Assembly: GCA_918797485.1 (NCBI GenBank)
Contig: CAKKNE010000005.1
Coordinates: forward strand, 992,001-1,056,000
Source of the DNA: Pelagomonas calceolata
Taxonomy: Eukaryota > Sar > Pelagophyceae > Pelagomonadales > Pelagomonadaceae
Direction: 5' to 3'
DNA length: 64,000 nt
Shown here: positions 46,335-55,114 of the stretch, piece after piece
Position numbering within the stretch: the first letter of the stretch is position 1
Layout of the letters: each line of letters begins with the position of its first letter
Notes under the pieces: generated by a model
Told to the model about the DNA's origin: nothing
The model's database searches: none
The model's input: only the letters and a program-made list of their open reading frames with translations
Made by a program: the position numbers and the translations under genes

Positions 46335-46943
46335 ATGGCCACGCGCTGCGCCATTCGCCGCCTCTCTCAATCGATGCGCGCCAGCGCGCCGCTGGCCGCC
46401 GCCGGCTCGCTCGCGGCGCTCGCCGCGCCGCCCGACGCACAGTGCTTGTGGTGGCGCCGCGACGCCGCCGCCAAGGAGGCCGAGCGCAAAGCTGCACTAA
46501 GTCCACTCGAGCGCCTCGCCGAGTTTGGGAAGGACGTCTCAACGAGCGACGGCCCGGGAGCCGTCGCCGACAAGATGCTAGAGGAAGTAGGTAAATTGGC
46601 CTCGGAAGCCCTCGCGACGGGCTACCCGAACCAGGTGGGCTGGGGCTTCTGCGCGGGTTATTGTACGGGCTTCGCGGCGAAGAAAGTGGGCAAGGTCGGC
46701 TTCGTCGTCGTCGGCAGTATGTACGCGCTACTCCAAACGGCGGCCTACCACGGCTACGTCACCGTGGACCACGCCAAGATCTCGCGCAAGTTCACGCAAG
46801 TGTTGGATGCGAACAAGGACGGGAGAGTGGATTCGAGGGACGCGCAGGACCTGTACGGCCAGGCCATGAAGGTCCTCGAGTTCAACGGGCCCTCGGGCGG
46901 CGGCTTCGGCGCCGGCGTGCTGCTCGGCCTGCGGTCGGGCTGA
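46335..46943 (+). CDS. FUN14-domain protein with EF-hand-like insert
   Basis: 202 residues. The N-terminus is mitochondrial in type (MATRCAIRRLSQSMRASAPL). The FUN14 core follows: VGWGFCAGYCTGFAAKKVGK, a hydrophobic GFVVVGSMYALLQTAA helix, HGYVTVDHAKI, and the closing GGGFGAGVLLGLRSG. Between the last helices sits DANKDGRVDSRD, an EF-hand-like calcium loop. FUN14 proteins (FUNDC1) are outer-membrane mitophagy receptors in animals; no clear LIR motif is visible, so the role here is open. Confidence 0.75.
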   Translation: MATRCAIRRLSQSMRASAPLAAAGSLAALAAPPDAQCLWWRRDAAAKEAERKAALSPLERLAEFGKDVSTSDGPGAVADKMLEEVGKLASEALATGYPNQVGWGFCAGYCTGFAAKKVGKVGFVVVGSMYALLQTAAYHGYVTVDHAKISRKFTQVLDANKDGRVDSRDAQDLYGQAMKVLEFNGPSGGGFGAGVLLGLRSG

Positions 46944-47024
46944 TGTGTGACTTCTGATATGATCCCCCCCCTACGGCGCGAAGGCCGGTTTGTAAAGATG
47001 CTTGTTATTCCTCGGTTGTTCGAC

Positions 47025-47040
47025 GTCGCGTCGATGGCGT
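47025..47040 (-). repeat. Introner core copy, intergenic or in a 5' intron
   Basis: GTCGCGTCGATGGCGT, an exact core copy between the FUN14 gene and the PT-rich gene; it may lie in an unresolved 5' intron of the latter. Confidence 0.4.
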
Positions 47041-47188
47041 GCAAGGGGGTCGCTTATTGAGCTAGTAGCCGCTCTAGCACGGAAACCGAGTGCGTCGCCC
47101 CGCGCCGCCGCGCGCCCGGCACAAAGAACACGCTTCATTTGCGCTCAAAATTTAACAGGCGTCTCAGAGAGCTCTCCGGAATTTCTAG

Positions 47189-47956
47189 ACAACATGGGCA
47201 CCCCTTTGCGCTGACGACCAACCCAACGGGGCCGACGGCTGCGACGACGGCGTGTGCGTCAAGGTCGGTAAACCGTGGCGATCGAATTGCCCCGACGGCG
47301 AATGTGGTGGCGTACGGCCGAACTTGGACGAGGCGCGGTGCGCGGAGGTGGCCGCGATCCCGTATTACGCGGCGCAGTGTGACGGAACCCCCGAAGAGCA
47401 GTGTTGGACTTGGTGTCCGCTGCCGACGCCGACGCCGACGACGTCCACGACATCAACAAGGGCACCGCCGTACGACGACTTCTCGTTCTCGTACGTCTAC
47501 GTCTACGACACCTTTGCGCCAAGCGGCTTGCCGACCGCGCAGCCGACCGCCGAGCCCTCGCCGAGCCCGACGTCGTCGATGCCTTCGTCAGAGCCGACGA
47601 CTGCGCCGACCTCCTCGGAGCCGACGAGCGAGCCGACGACTACGCCGACCTCCTCGGAGCCGACGAGCGAGCCCACGGCGGGCCCTACGCCTGGGCCGAC
47701 CGCCGTGCCGACGGAGGTCTCGTACTTGTACGTCTACGACACCTTTGCGCCGAGTGGCTTGCCGACCGCGCGGCCGACGAGCGAGCCGACGACGGCGCCA
47801 ACTTCCTCGGAGCCCACTGTTCAGCCGACGGCGGGCTCTACGCCTGTGCCGACGGAGTTCTCGTACTCATACGTCTACGACACCCTGGTGCCGACCGCGC
47901 TGCCGACGGACGAGCCGTCGCCGTCACCGACGCTGGCGCCGTGGGCTCCGCCGTAG
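47189..47956 (+). CDS. PT-rich, tyrosine-motif repeat protein (surface type), 5' end unresolved
   Basis: The frame is open from about 47189 (after a TTCTAG acceptor-like site) with no ATG, so a first exon, probably a signal peptide, is missing. A cysteine-rich domain comes first (CADDQPNGADGCDDGVCVK ... CPDGECGG ... CDGTPEEQCWTWC), then three units of SY-x-YVYDTFAPSGLPTA separated by PT/SEPT tracts (PTSSEPTSEPTTTPTSSEPT). Thr/Pro-rich tracts suggest an O-glycosylated wall, mucilage or extracellular protein. No catalytic motif. Confidence 0.6.
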   Translation, partial: TTWAPLCADDQPNGADGCDDGVCVKVGKPWRSNCPDGECGGVRPNLDEARCAEVAAIPYYAAQCDGTPEEQCWTWCPLPTPTPTTSTTSTRAPPYDDFSFSYVYVYDTFAPSGLPTAQPTAEPSPSPTSSMPSSEPTTAPTSSEPTSEPTTTPTSSEPTSEPTAGPTPGPTAVPTEVSYLYVYDTFAPSGLPTARPTSEPTTAPTSSEPTVQPTAGSTPVPTEFSYSYVYDTLVPTALPTDEPSPSPTLAPWAPP

Positions 47957-48046
47957 GTCGTCGCCGCGATCTGAACCGGCGCGCGCGGCGCCAAGGCCAT
48001 GCGCGCACCGCACATACCTTCCTCTTCAAGTTTATAATAGAGTCAT

Positions 48047-49018
48047 TCAATCATTACCCCCACCACCGCCATAGCTCTGGCGCACGGCGCGCACGAGCGC
48101 CCCGAGCACCGCTGGAGTGCTGGGTTTCAGCTTGCGCGTCAGCGAGTCGCCGCCCCGCTTCTCGAGCTCATCGACAATGGCCTCCAACAATTCGATGATG
48201 GCGTACACCACCAGCCGGGAGGACTTCGGCAGGTCCGGCACCGCCAGCCGCGCCGACGCGTAGAGCTCGCGCGCGCGCGCCACTTGGAGCTCTACCGTTT
48301 GTACGTACTCCGGTGTCAATCTACCAACAAGGACGTCATCCAACTGAGCGCCGGTGGCTCGCAGGTCCTCGAGGGGCAGATACACGCGATTCAGGTCCAC
48401 GGCGTCGCCGCCCACGTCCCTCAAAATGTTCGTGAGCTGGATGGCGACGCCCAAATCGACGGCCCGCGCCTTCGTTTCTGGAGACGCGTCCGCGGCGCCC
48501 AAGAGAGGTAATAACATCAAGCCAACCCCCCCGGCGACGCGCTCGCAGTACAACCGTAAATCGGGCTCGAAGCGCTCGAAGCGCACTTCCGGTTTTTGCT
48601 CGGACCGCATGCCATCCAACATGGCCAGGAACGGCTCGAGTTCCAACTTCGGGTAGGACTTGAAGGTGGCCGCGAGACCCGCATCCACGGCGTTGCGCGG
48701 CGCGCCTTGCAGAGCCGCCCGCAGGTCCGCCTCGATCTCATCTAATCTCGCTAAAGCTTGCGCGGAGTCGACGCCCGCCTCGTCCGCGACGTCGTCCGCT
48801 CTTCGGCACCATGCGTAGACGGACCGCACGCCGCGCCGCGCGTTCACGTCCCGGATCAGGCGACTCGCCAGGTGCAGCAGGGGGTCGTTCTTGCGCAACG
48901 CTTCGTCGACCTTCTTCGGGCTCGTGAAGGGGAGAGGGGCGCGGGGTGTGGTTGTTGGCGCCGCGGCGAGGGCGTTAGTGGTTGCGATGAGGCATGAAAT
49001 GACGACGTAGGTGCGCAT
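48047..49018 (-). CDS. PSY: Phytoene synthase (plastid)
   Basis: 323 residues from the ATG at 49016-49018. It condenses two geranylgeranyl-PP to phytoene, the first carotenoid step. Motifs: VYAWCRRADDVADE (first Asp-rich motif), GGVGLMLLPLL, and AIQLTNILRDVGGDAVDLNR followed by VYLP (second Asp motif). The leader MRTYVVISCLIATTNALAAA is signal-peptide-like, followed by a Thr/Pro transit region, fitting a complex plastid. Divergent to the LRR-mTERF gene across CTAG copy 12. Confidence 0.85.
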   Translation of the reverse strand: MRTYVVISCLIATTNALAAAPTTTPRAPLPFTSPKKVDEALRKNDPLLHLASRLIRDVNARRGVRSVYAWCRRADDVADEAGVDSAQALARLDEIEADLRAALQGAPRNAVDAGLAATFKSYPKLELEPFLAMLDGMRSEQKPEVRFERFEPDLRLYCERVAGGVGLMLLPLLGAADASPETKARAVDLGVAIQLTNILRDVGGDAVDLNRVYLPLEDLRATGAQLDDVLVGRLTPEYVQTVELQVARARELYASARLAVPDLPKSSRLVVYAIIELLEAIVDELEKRGGDSLTRKLKPSTPAVLGALVRAVRQSYGGGGGND

Positions 49019-49259
49019 GGCTTTGCGCTGCGCTTTTCGACTGATCCCGTGTGCCGGCTTGGGCCCGCGTGACGACGACGCGTAGCTGTTCAGCTCTGAC
49101 GCTGGCTGTGGGTTCCTTCCGTCTCCCGGGGCGTCTGCGCTTTTCACGTGTGGCCCGGAGCGTCGAGAGGTGCGACTGGATCCACTGGCTCGTCGTGAGG
49201 CAGGCGCACAGCGCTGTTGTTCAGCACTTTGAGTCAGAGTCGACGGCAAAATCGCGAAC

Positions 49260-49282
49260 CTAGCGGCCTGTAAGGCACTAGG
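49260..49282 (+). promoter_or_regulatory. CTAG palindrome, copy 12
   Basis: CTAGCGGCCT then GTAAGGCACTAGG, in the 477-base divergent interval, 242 bp from the PSY start and 214 bp from the LRR-mTERF start. No other feature recognised in it. Confidence 0.7.
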
Positions 49283-49495
49283 AAGTCAGCCAAGCCAAGC
49301 GCCTGTTTCTGGGCGTAGACGTGCTAAATATACGCTAAAATACACGTATTAGATTACTGATTGACGCCACTGACGCCCCAGAACCGCTGCGCCGCTGGGC
49401 GGCCTCTGGCTGTCAGATCTGCTGTAGCCTCCTGCCGCGCTTTGAGCATAACTAGTGCGCGTGCGCAAAAAATACGCGTTCGAACGTACTAAACA

Positions 49496-51031
49496 ATGCG
49501 CGCGACGCCGCTCCTGCGAAACCTCGCGCGCAACGCCCTGCGAAACGGCACCGCGGCGGCGACGGCCCGGGCGACACCACCACAAAGTTGGCGGCGCCTG
49601 GCCACGTCCCCGCTCGCCACCGACGCCGTAAACCTGGACCTCTCGCAAGCCAAAGCATTGACCTGCCACAACATGATGTGCGAGCACGTCGGCGAGCCCT
49701 GCGGCTGTAGGATCGCCGCGTTCCTCGAGCGGCGGAGCTTTCCGAAGCTCGAGACGCTGTCGCTCCGCGGCGCGGGACTGCGGGCGGTGCCAGACGCAGT
49801 ATTTCGCCTACCGCGGCTCCGCGAGCTCGACCTGTCGCGCAACGAGCTGCTGCGCGCGCTGCCCGACGACCTCGCGGCGCTCGAAAGCCTGGAGACGCTC
49901 GACGTGACCGAGACGGCGCTCGAGGCGCTGCCGGCGCGTTTGTTCGACTTGCCGCGCTTGCGCCGCGTCGCCGCCGACGCGGAGCTTCTCGTCGCGCCGG
50001 CGGGCTGGACTGCGGCGGACGGAGCGCTCGAGCGCGGCGGCGTCATCGTCGCGGCGGCGGCGTCTTCGCGTGCGCGGCCACCGGTCGCGGCGCCGCGGCG
50101 ACGGGCGTTTAGCACCGGTATTTCGAGGCCCAAACAAAACGCGGCGGACGTGCGCGACCTGCTGCGGACGCGGCTCTCGCTGACTGATGCGGGGCTAGAT
50201 AGGGTCAAGCGGCGTGGGTCCTTGGGAGCGAGAGCGACCGTGGAGCCGAAGCTTACATGGCTGCAGACGCGGCTCGACCTGGACGCGGCGCAACTGGGGA
50301 AGATGGTTGTGAAGTTTCCGCCGCTGTTGTATGCAAGTGTCGAGGACAACCTGATGCCGACGCTCGACTGGCTACAGACACGTCTTGACCTAGACGCGCC
50401 GCAGCTAAAGAAGGTGGTTTTGGGGCACCCGCCGCTCCTGGGAATTAGCGTTGAGGACAACATCGCTCCGAAGCTTGACTGGCTGCAGACGCGCCTTGGT
50501 CTGGATGAGATGGGGCTGAGGAAGATGGTTCTGAGGTTTCCGTCTCTGCTGGCCTACAGCGTCGAGGACAACCTGGCGCCAAAGCTCGGGTGGTTGCAGC
50601 GGCGCCTACGTCTGGACGAAGCGCAGCTGGGGAAGGTGGTTCGGGTGCGCCCGCAACTGCTGAGCTGCAGCGTCGAGGACAACCTGGAGCCGAAGCTCAA
50701 TTGGCTGCAGACGCGCCTCGACCTGGACGACGCGGGACTGAGGAAGATTGTTGTGACGTGTCAACAACTGTTGGGCTTGAGCGTCGAGGACAACATGGAG
50801 CCGAAGCTTCAGTTTCTTGCGCGGGAGATCGGCCTCTCGCGGCCCGAGCTTCGCGAACACGTGCTGAGAATTCCGGCCATCTTGGCGTACAGCCTGGAAA
50901 ATCGCTACCGCCCGCGCCTCGAGGCGTGCCGCGCAGCCGGCGTCGATCCGGCATACGCAGTCACCACGGCGCCTTACACGGACGAAACGTTCGACAGGTG
51001 CCTCGAGAGGAGGGGCCGGGCCCAAATGTAG
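49496..51031 (+). CDS. LRR-mTERF fusion protein, organelle-targeted
   Basis: 511 residues in one exon. A mitochondrial-type leader (MRATPLLRNLARNALRNG) is followed by about four leucine-rich repeats (LETLSLRGAGLRAVPDAVFR, LRELDLSRNELLRALPDDLA), a Pro/Ala linker with RRAFSTGISRPK, then six or more ~36-residue mTERF-like repeats of the form EPKLxWLQTRLDLDxAxLxKMV followed by PPLL-x-SVEDN. mTERF arrays bind organelle nucleic acid. LRR fused to mTERF is unusual. The internal RRAFSTG resembles a second presequence, so an old gene fusion is possible. Confidence 0.75.
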   Translation: MRATPLLRNLARNALRNGTAAATARATPPQSWRRLATSPLATDAVNLDLSQAKALTCHNMMCEHVGEPCGCRIAAFLERRSFPKLETLSLRGAGLRAVPDAVFRLPRLRELDLSRNELLRALPDDLAALESLETLDVTETALEALPARLFDLPRLRRVAADAELLVAPAGWTAADGALERGGVIVAAAASSRARPPVAAPRRRAFSTGISRPKQNAADVRDLLRTRLSLTDAGLDRVKRRGSLGARATVEPKLTWLQTRLDLDAAQLGKMVVKFPPLLYASVEDNLMPTLDWLQTRLDLDAPQLKKVVLGHPPLLGISVEDNIAPKLDWLQTRLGLDEMGLRKMVLRFPSLLAYSVEDNLAPKLGWLQRRLRLDEAQLGKVVRVRPQLLSCSVEDNLEPKLNWLQTRLDLDDAGLRKIVVTCQQLLGLSVEDNMEPKLQFLAREIGLSRPELREHVLRIPAILAYSLENRYRPRLEACRAAGVDPAYAVTTAPYTDETFDRCLERRGRAQM

Positions 51032-51050
51032 GTGTGTAAGTTTTGATGAA

Positions 51051-52617
51051 TTAGGTCCGCTCTAGCACCTCGCGGACGACGCGCACGACGGCCTCGACGT
51101 CCACGGCCCCGCCCCGCGCCATCGAGCACGTTCGACATAAAACTCCCTGGTAGGTTGCGCCGACTCCGACCGCCATATGTGCGAACATGGACGGGTGCCC
51201 GCAAGAGTGCTCGCGCGGCGTGATCTCGACGAGGCCCTGGCCGGGCCCGAGGAACAACGCGTGGGCAAGCGCGCCGCCGTGGAGGCCGACGACCACCCGC
51301 GCGCGCCGCCAGAGCGCGACCTGGCGGGCCCACGGCCGCGCGACGGCGGTAGAGACGACGCGGACCGTCAACGACGGCAGCGCGGCCCGCAGCGCGTCGA
51401 CGACGGCGTCGACGTTGTGCACGGTCCTCCTCGCGTTCAGCAGCCGCCGGCGCGCCGGCGCCCGGCGCGTGAGCACGAGCACGAACGGCTTCTCCGCGCG
51501 CCGTCGTCTCGCCAGGTTGGCCGCGCGCTCGATCCGGTCGTCCACAGTCCGCCGTAGCTGCGCAAACACGTCGGAGCGCACCTGCGCGCGGCAGTTCGCC
51601 GGCGCCCACGTGGCCGAGTGGAAGGGCGGCGGTGACAGCACGACGTCGCGGTAGTAGACCGCGGTATCGTAGGTCCGCGCGTCCGGGTCGTAGAGCCACG
51701 CGACGCGCCGCGCGGAGCCCCAGAGCAGGTACGTCGCGACGTCGGCCGCGGGCGCCCAGGGCGCCGCGTCGCCGCCCGCGGCGCGCATCGCGTGGCCGCC
51801 GAACCCGAAGCCGCCCGCCAGGAAGACGGTGGTTCGATTGAGCGGCGCGAAACCCCGCGACCGCCTCACTATCTCCATCGTCGCCGGCGGCAGTGCGCCG
51901 GGTTCGGGGCGCTGCCGCCGCAGTCGCCGCGCCGCGCGAGGTACAGCGGCTCGTCGCTCATCCGTCGCGCCGGCGGCGGCCCGCGCCGCAATTGCACCTT
52001 GGGCCACATCTGCTCCTTGGGCCTGCCCCAGAGCCGCCGCTGTAGTATCGCGGCCGCCTCCTTGCTGGACGGTTCGCAGTAGACGCTCCAGGCGCAGCGC
52101 TTGCTGACCTCCGCGTATTTATCCCCGAGCTTGACGCCGCGCAGCGCCCCCTCGGCGCACGTGGAGGACGACGCGTCCGGCGGGTAGGCATTGCGCAGGA
52201 CGCAGTAGTCGCCGCCCTGCGCGGGGTGACGCCTTCACGGAACTGTTCCACAGCACGCCATCGCCGCGCGCGTCCGGGACGCTGGACACGCACCCCAAAG
52301 GTGTAGCACGCGACGGCGCCGTGGGGGCCGGCGCACGACGCCTTCGGGGTCTCGGTCGCCCGGAGCAGCGACGCAAAGTCGGCGTTGACCGGCTTCCGCT
52401 CAAATTCGCAGGGGGGCAGCGGTCTCTCAATACCTTCGCATCGGTACCCTTGCCTGAGCGACGCGCGGCAGGTGGCATCGCAGGCTCGCGCCTGAGCCTC
52501 GGTCTGCGCCGCATACGGCTCGTGGTCGCCGAGCCATGTTCTCAGGTCATCGTCCGTGGAGCTCGTGAACCATGCTGCTGCGCTGCTCAGCAGGTAAATG
52601 AGGACTCGTGGCGTCAT
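51051..52617 (-). CDS. Family GT61-like glycosyltransferase, three exons
   Basis: Proposed exons are 52294-52617, 51945-52216 and 51051-51864 (1,410 bases, 469 residues). Exon 1 has a signal peptide (MTPRVLIYLLSSAAAWF) and cysteine-rich sequence; exon 2 continues with cysteines (GGDYCVLRNAYPPD, CAWSVYCEPSSKEAAAILQ); exon 3 carries the DUF563/GT61 core: RRTVHNVDAVVDALRAALP, ARQVALWRRARVVVGLHGGA, then LAHALFLGPGQGLVEITPRE. The 'VVGxHGGAL' and 'EI-P' blocks are the GT61 signature (xylosyl-, arabinosyl- or O-GlcNAc-transferases of the secretory pathway). Its stop is 19 bases from the convergent LRR-mTERF stop. Confidence 0.75.
51865..51944 (-). repeat. Intron 2 of GT61-like gene
   Basis: 80 nt, GTACCT...GATAGTGAG, phase 2, including GGCGACGATGGAG, a weak core match. 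It joins ...MSDEPL to RSRGFAPLNRTT. Chosen because it is the only nearby donor/acceptor pair in phase. Confidence 0.5.
52217..52293 (-). repeat. Intron 1 of GT61-like gene, introner-like
   Basis: 77 nt, GTGCGTGTCCAGCG...CCGCGCAG, phase 0, carrying GGCGATGGCGTG. It joins ...AVACYTFG to GGDYCVLRNAYP. Confidence 0.65.
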
Positions 52618-52817
52618 CTGCGCTGCTCAGCATCAGCAGCATCGGCAGTAGTCATACTGATGCTTAGCGGTCGCGGCGACGGCGCATGCGTTCCAGGCTG
52701 TTCCGGGGGGACCAGGACCGTCGATTGCAGGCGGGGGGCAGCCCTGAAGGCTGCCCGCTCGACGCCGCGCGCGCGAAAAATTTCCACAAAAAACGGGTTT
52801 CGCAGATTGATAAATAC

Positions 52818-53756
52818 CTAATTACTCTTCTCGAGCTCCTCGAGCACGTCTAAAGCAAGCGGCCGCGCGCCCCGGTCCCGGTCCTTCAACAACAGGTCCG
52901 TGGACACGTCCGCGCAGAGCCACGCGCCTCCCTGAATTTCCTTCTCGAGCTCGCCGGGCTGCCACCGCGTCGCCTGGGCGAAGAGCCGGAAGCGGAAGGG
53001 GTTCGCCATGCCCTTTTCCACTAATGTGGAAGCGGTGCGCCAGTCGCCGCCCGCGTAGAGGCCGTCGTCCGTGAGTCGAACAGAGCCCGGAATCGTCTCC
53101 GACGCGTAGGGGTGGACCGCCACGATGCCCGTGGTGGCGCCCTGTTCCGGCGCGCCGACGGTGCGCTCGATCGGGCTTGAAAAGGCGTCCTCGACGGTCG
53201 GGCCCCCGACCCACAAAGGCTGGAGCATAAACCCAGTGGTATAGAGCTCCTTCAGGTCGCCCATCATGTAGCCCGACCGTCTCCCCAATAACACGCCGGA
53301 AAATCCTTCGGACTTCGGTTGGGCGCCGTCCAAAATCAAGACCACAGGAACCAGTCCCGCGAGGCGGTCCTCGGGGATCCGTTGTGCCGCGTCGGCCGCG
53401 AGGCCGACTCTCTTCAGAGCGCTCTTGACAGCACCAGACGGCTTGTCGGCGAAGAACCAGTCTTTCCTCCCGATCAATACGACGCCCGTGCGCGGCTTCT
53501 CCGCGGCGCGCGCCCACTCAGGGTCTTGATCACTGTCGTCGTCCTCCGTGGGTTCCACATCCTTCGCGACGGCGTCGAGCCCGCCCTTCAGCAGCCGCGC
53601 CCGGAAGGCGGCGACGCGCGCCGCCTCGTCGGCGTCGTCGATACTGCCGTCGCGGTCGCTCTTGCTGACTGGCACTCGACAGCGCAGCGGCGCGGGACCG
53701 ATGAACGCGTGCGACGCCGCGGCTAGCAGCAGTGCCAGGAGTGGCGAGCGTTGCAT
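52818..53756 (-). CDS. YqgE/AlgH family (UPF0301) protein, plastid-targeted
   Basis: 312 residues. The leader MQRSPLLALLLAAASHAFIG ends in an ASAFAP-like junction. The conserved fold follows: GVVLIGRKDWFF, GFSGVLLGRRSGYMM, LWVGGPTVEDAF, SETIPGSVRLTDDGLYAGGD, FRLFAQATRWQPGELEKEIQ and GGAWLCAD. Bacterial YqgE/AlgH is a small protein of uncertain function, and algal and plant plastids carry homologues. The acidic linker TEDDDSDQDPEW is extra. Confidence 0.8.
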   Translation of the reverse strand: MQRSPLLALLLAAASHAFIGPAPLRCRVPVSKSDRDGSIDDADEAARVAAFRARLLKGGLDAVAKDVEPTEDDDSDQDPEWARAAEKPRTGVVLIGRKDWFFADKPSGAVKSALKRVGLAADAAQRIPEDRLAGLVPVVLILDGAQPKSEGFSGVLLGRRSGYMMGDLKELYTTGFMLQPLWVGGPTVEDAFSSPIERTVGAPEQGATTGIVAVHPYASETIPGSVRLTDDGLYAGGDWRTASTLVEKGMANPFRFRLFAQATRWQPGELEKEIQGGAWLCADVSTDLLLKDRDRGARPLALDVLEELEKSN

Positions 53757-53954
53757 GGCTGCTTAGCGACGACGCGTGCCACAGCAAGTGCGGTACAGAT
53801 TGCAGCTGTGCAGTTGTCTGCGCAGGCCGCTGTCGTTCCGGCAGCGAGTTATACGTTCTCGCCGCTATTGGCGACGCGCTCTATCTTCTCAGTTCTGTCG
53901 CTATCGATGCGAATTGCAGCCGACAGGCCAGCTCCGTCACGTGAAGCATAATTA

Positions 53955-53978
53955 GCTAGCGACCTGAAAGGCACTAGC
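53955..53978 (+). promoter_or_regulatory. CTAG palindrome, copy 13
   Basis: GCTAGCGACCTGAAAGGCACTAGC, in the 446-base divergent interval, 199 bp from the YqgE-family start and 225 bp from the Rtf2 start. Two copies of a CCCGCG-CC-AAAAACAAAGCCACAGAG-type segment (about 54090 and 54160) form a short direct repeat before the Rtf2 gene. Confidence 0.65.
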
Positions 53979-54089
53979 AAAGCCTCATCGACGACGCCCT
54001 AGGGCTCATACTGCGTCGCCACAAGGCCCGCGCGACGCCCCAGGCCTTTAAAACATCGCCGCAGCCAGGCGTTCGCCGGAGCCGAGCCC

Positions 54090-54190
54090 CCGCGACCCAC
54101 AAAAACAAAGCCACAGAGCTTGGGCCCACAGCCTGAGCATCGCAGAGGTGTGAGCCCCGCGGCCCAAAAACAAAGCCACAGAGCAAAGCC
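54090..54190 (+). repeat. Direct repeat in Rtf2 5' region
   Basis: AAAAACAAAGCCACAGAGC recurs at about 54100 and 54165 with a period near 66 bases, each copy preceded by GAGCCCC-type sequence. Probably a recent tandem duplication in the 5' UTR or promoter. Confidence 0.45.
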
Positions 54191-54202
54191 CAGCACAACA
54201 AA

Positions 54203-55075
54203 ATGGGAGGCGATGGCGGCTGCATCGCCACGCAGCGCGAGTTCATGCGCGGCACCTACGGCTCCGCCCATTCGAAGGGCGGCTGGGCGCAAGGGCAGAA
54301 CCACGGCTCGGGCACGACCGGTGGGGATGCGGAGAGCGGCGACTTTACAAACAGAAGGCGCGCCATCCGCGTGCGGTCCTGCGCCCTGTCGGGGGACGCC
54401 TTGAAAGCACCGGTGGTCAGCGACGCGTTCGGCCAGCTCTTCAACAAATTGGACGTGTTGGAGCAGCTCTCTTCCAAAAGTTTGCCGGAGGCGTTTTCGC
54501 ACATTCGCGGCTTACGGGATCTCATCGACGTGAAATCAACACCACCAAAGGGCGAGAAGGACTACGTCCACGGCGACGGCGCGCCGTTTTGTCAGTGCCC
54601 GTTGACGGGCGCTTCATTTGATGGCTCCGAGCCCTTCCTCGTGGTACGGACGACGGGCTGGTTGATAGCTCAAAAAGCAATTTCAGAACTTGGCGAACAG
54701 GCGTTGCAGGACGAGTACGGCCCCTTTACAAAGAGCGATTTGGTGACAGCAGCACCAGATCCCGACGACGTCCGGGAGGCTTCAAGAGCTCTGGCCGAGA
54801 AAAGAGCAGCTGCAAAAGCCAAGAAGAAGGCCGCGAAGCGCGCCAAGGCCGGTGTTGTGGCCGACGAGAAACCGGAAAAAAAGAAAAGGAAGGCGGCGCC
54901 GCCTGCAATAGGTGCGGCCGCCGACATCGCGCGCCAAGCGAAGGAGCGGACGCAGCAGGACCACGCCCAGAACCCCGAGTTGGGGGCCATGTTCCACTCG
55001 GACGCGACGAACTCTAAACCGGACGCCGCCACATTGTTTGCGGCGACGGCGCCGCGGCGGTACAACCTGAACTGA
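54203..55075 (+). CDS. RTF2: Replication termination factor 2 (Rtf2) family protein
   Basis: 290 residues. The start MGGDGGCIATQREFM and the RRAIRVRSCALSGDALKAPV block are diagnostic, followed by VVSDAFGQLFNKLDVLEQL (a degenerate C2HC2/RING-like fold) and a second half with PFCQCPLTGASFDGSEPFLV. The C-terminus is Lys/Ala-rich (AKKKAAKRAKAG ... KPEKKKRKAAPP) and nuclear. Rtf2 stabilises paused forks in fission yeast and affects splicing and replisome factors elsewhere. Confidence 0.85.
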   Translation: MGGDGGCIATQREFMRGTYGSAHSKGGWAQGQNHGSGTTGGDAESGDFTNRRRAIRVRSCALSGDALKAPVVSDAFGQLFNKLDVLEQLSSKSLPEAFSHIRGLRDLIDVKSTPPKGEKDYVHGDGAPFCQCPLTGASFDGSEPFLVVRTTGWLIAQKAISELGEQALQDEYGPFTKSDLVTAAPDPDDVREASRALAEKRAAAKAKKKAAKRAKAGVVADEKPEKKKRKAAPPAIGAAADIARQAKERTQQDHAQNPELGAMFHSDATNSKPDAATLFAATAPRRYNLN

Positions 55076-55114
55076 TGAGTAATTCTTGTGTGCACAAACT
55101 AGTTACATTCACAT

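Noticed and set aside
50240-50830. Regular ~108-bp repeat units
   Set aside because: They encode the mTERF-like repeats of the LRR-mTERF protein, not a non-coding array.
51892-51950. Frameshift sequencing error in the GT61 gene
   Set aside because: A GTACCT...GTGAG intron in the right phase restores the frame and gives a total length divisible by three, so an error is not needed, though not excluded.
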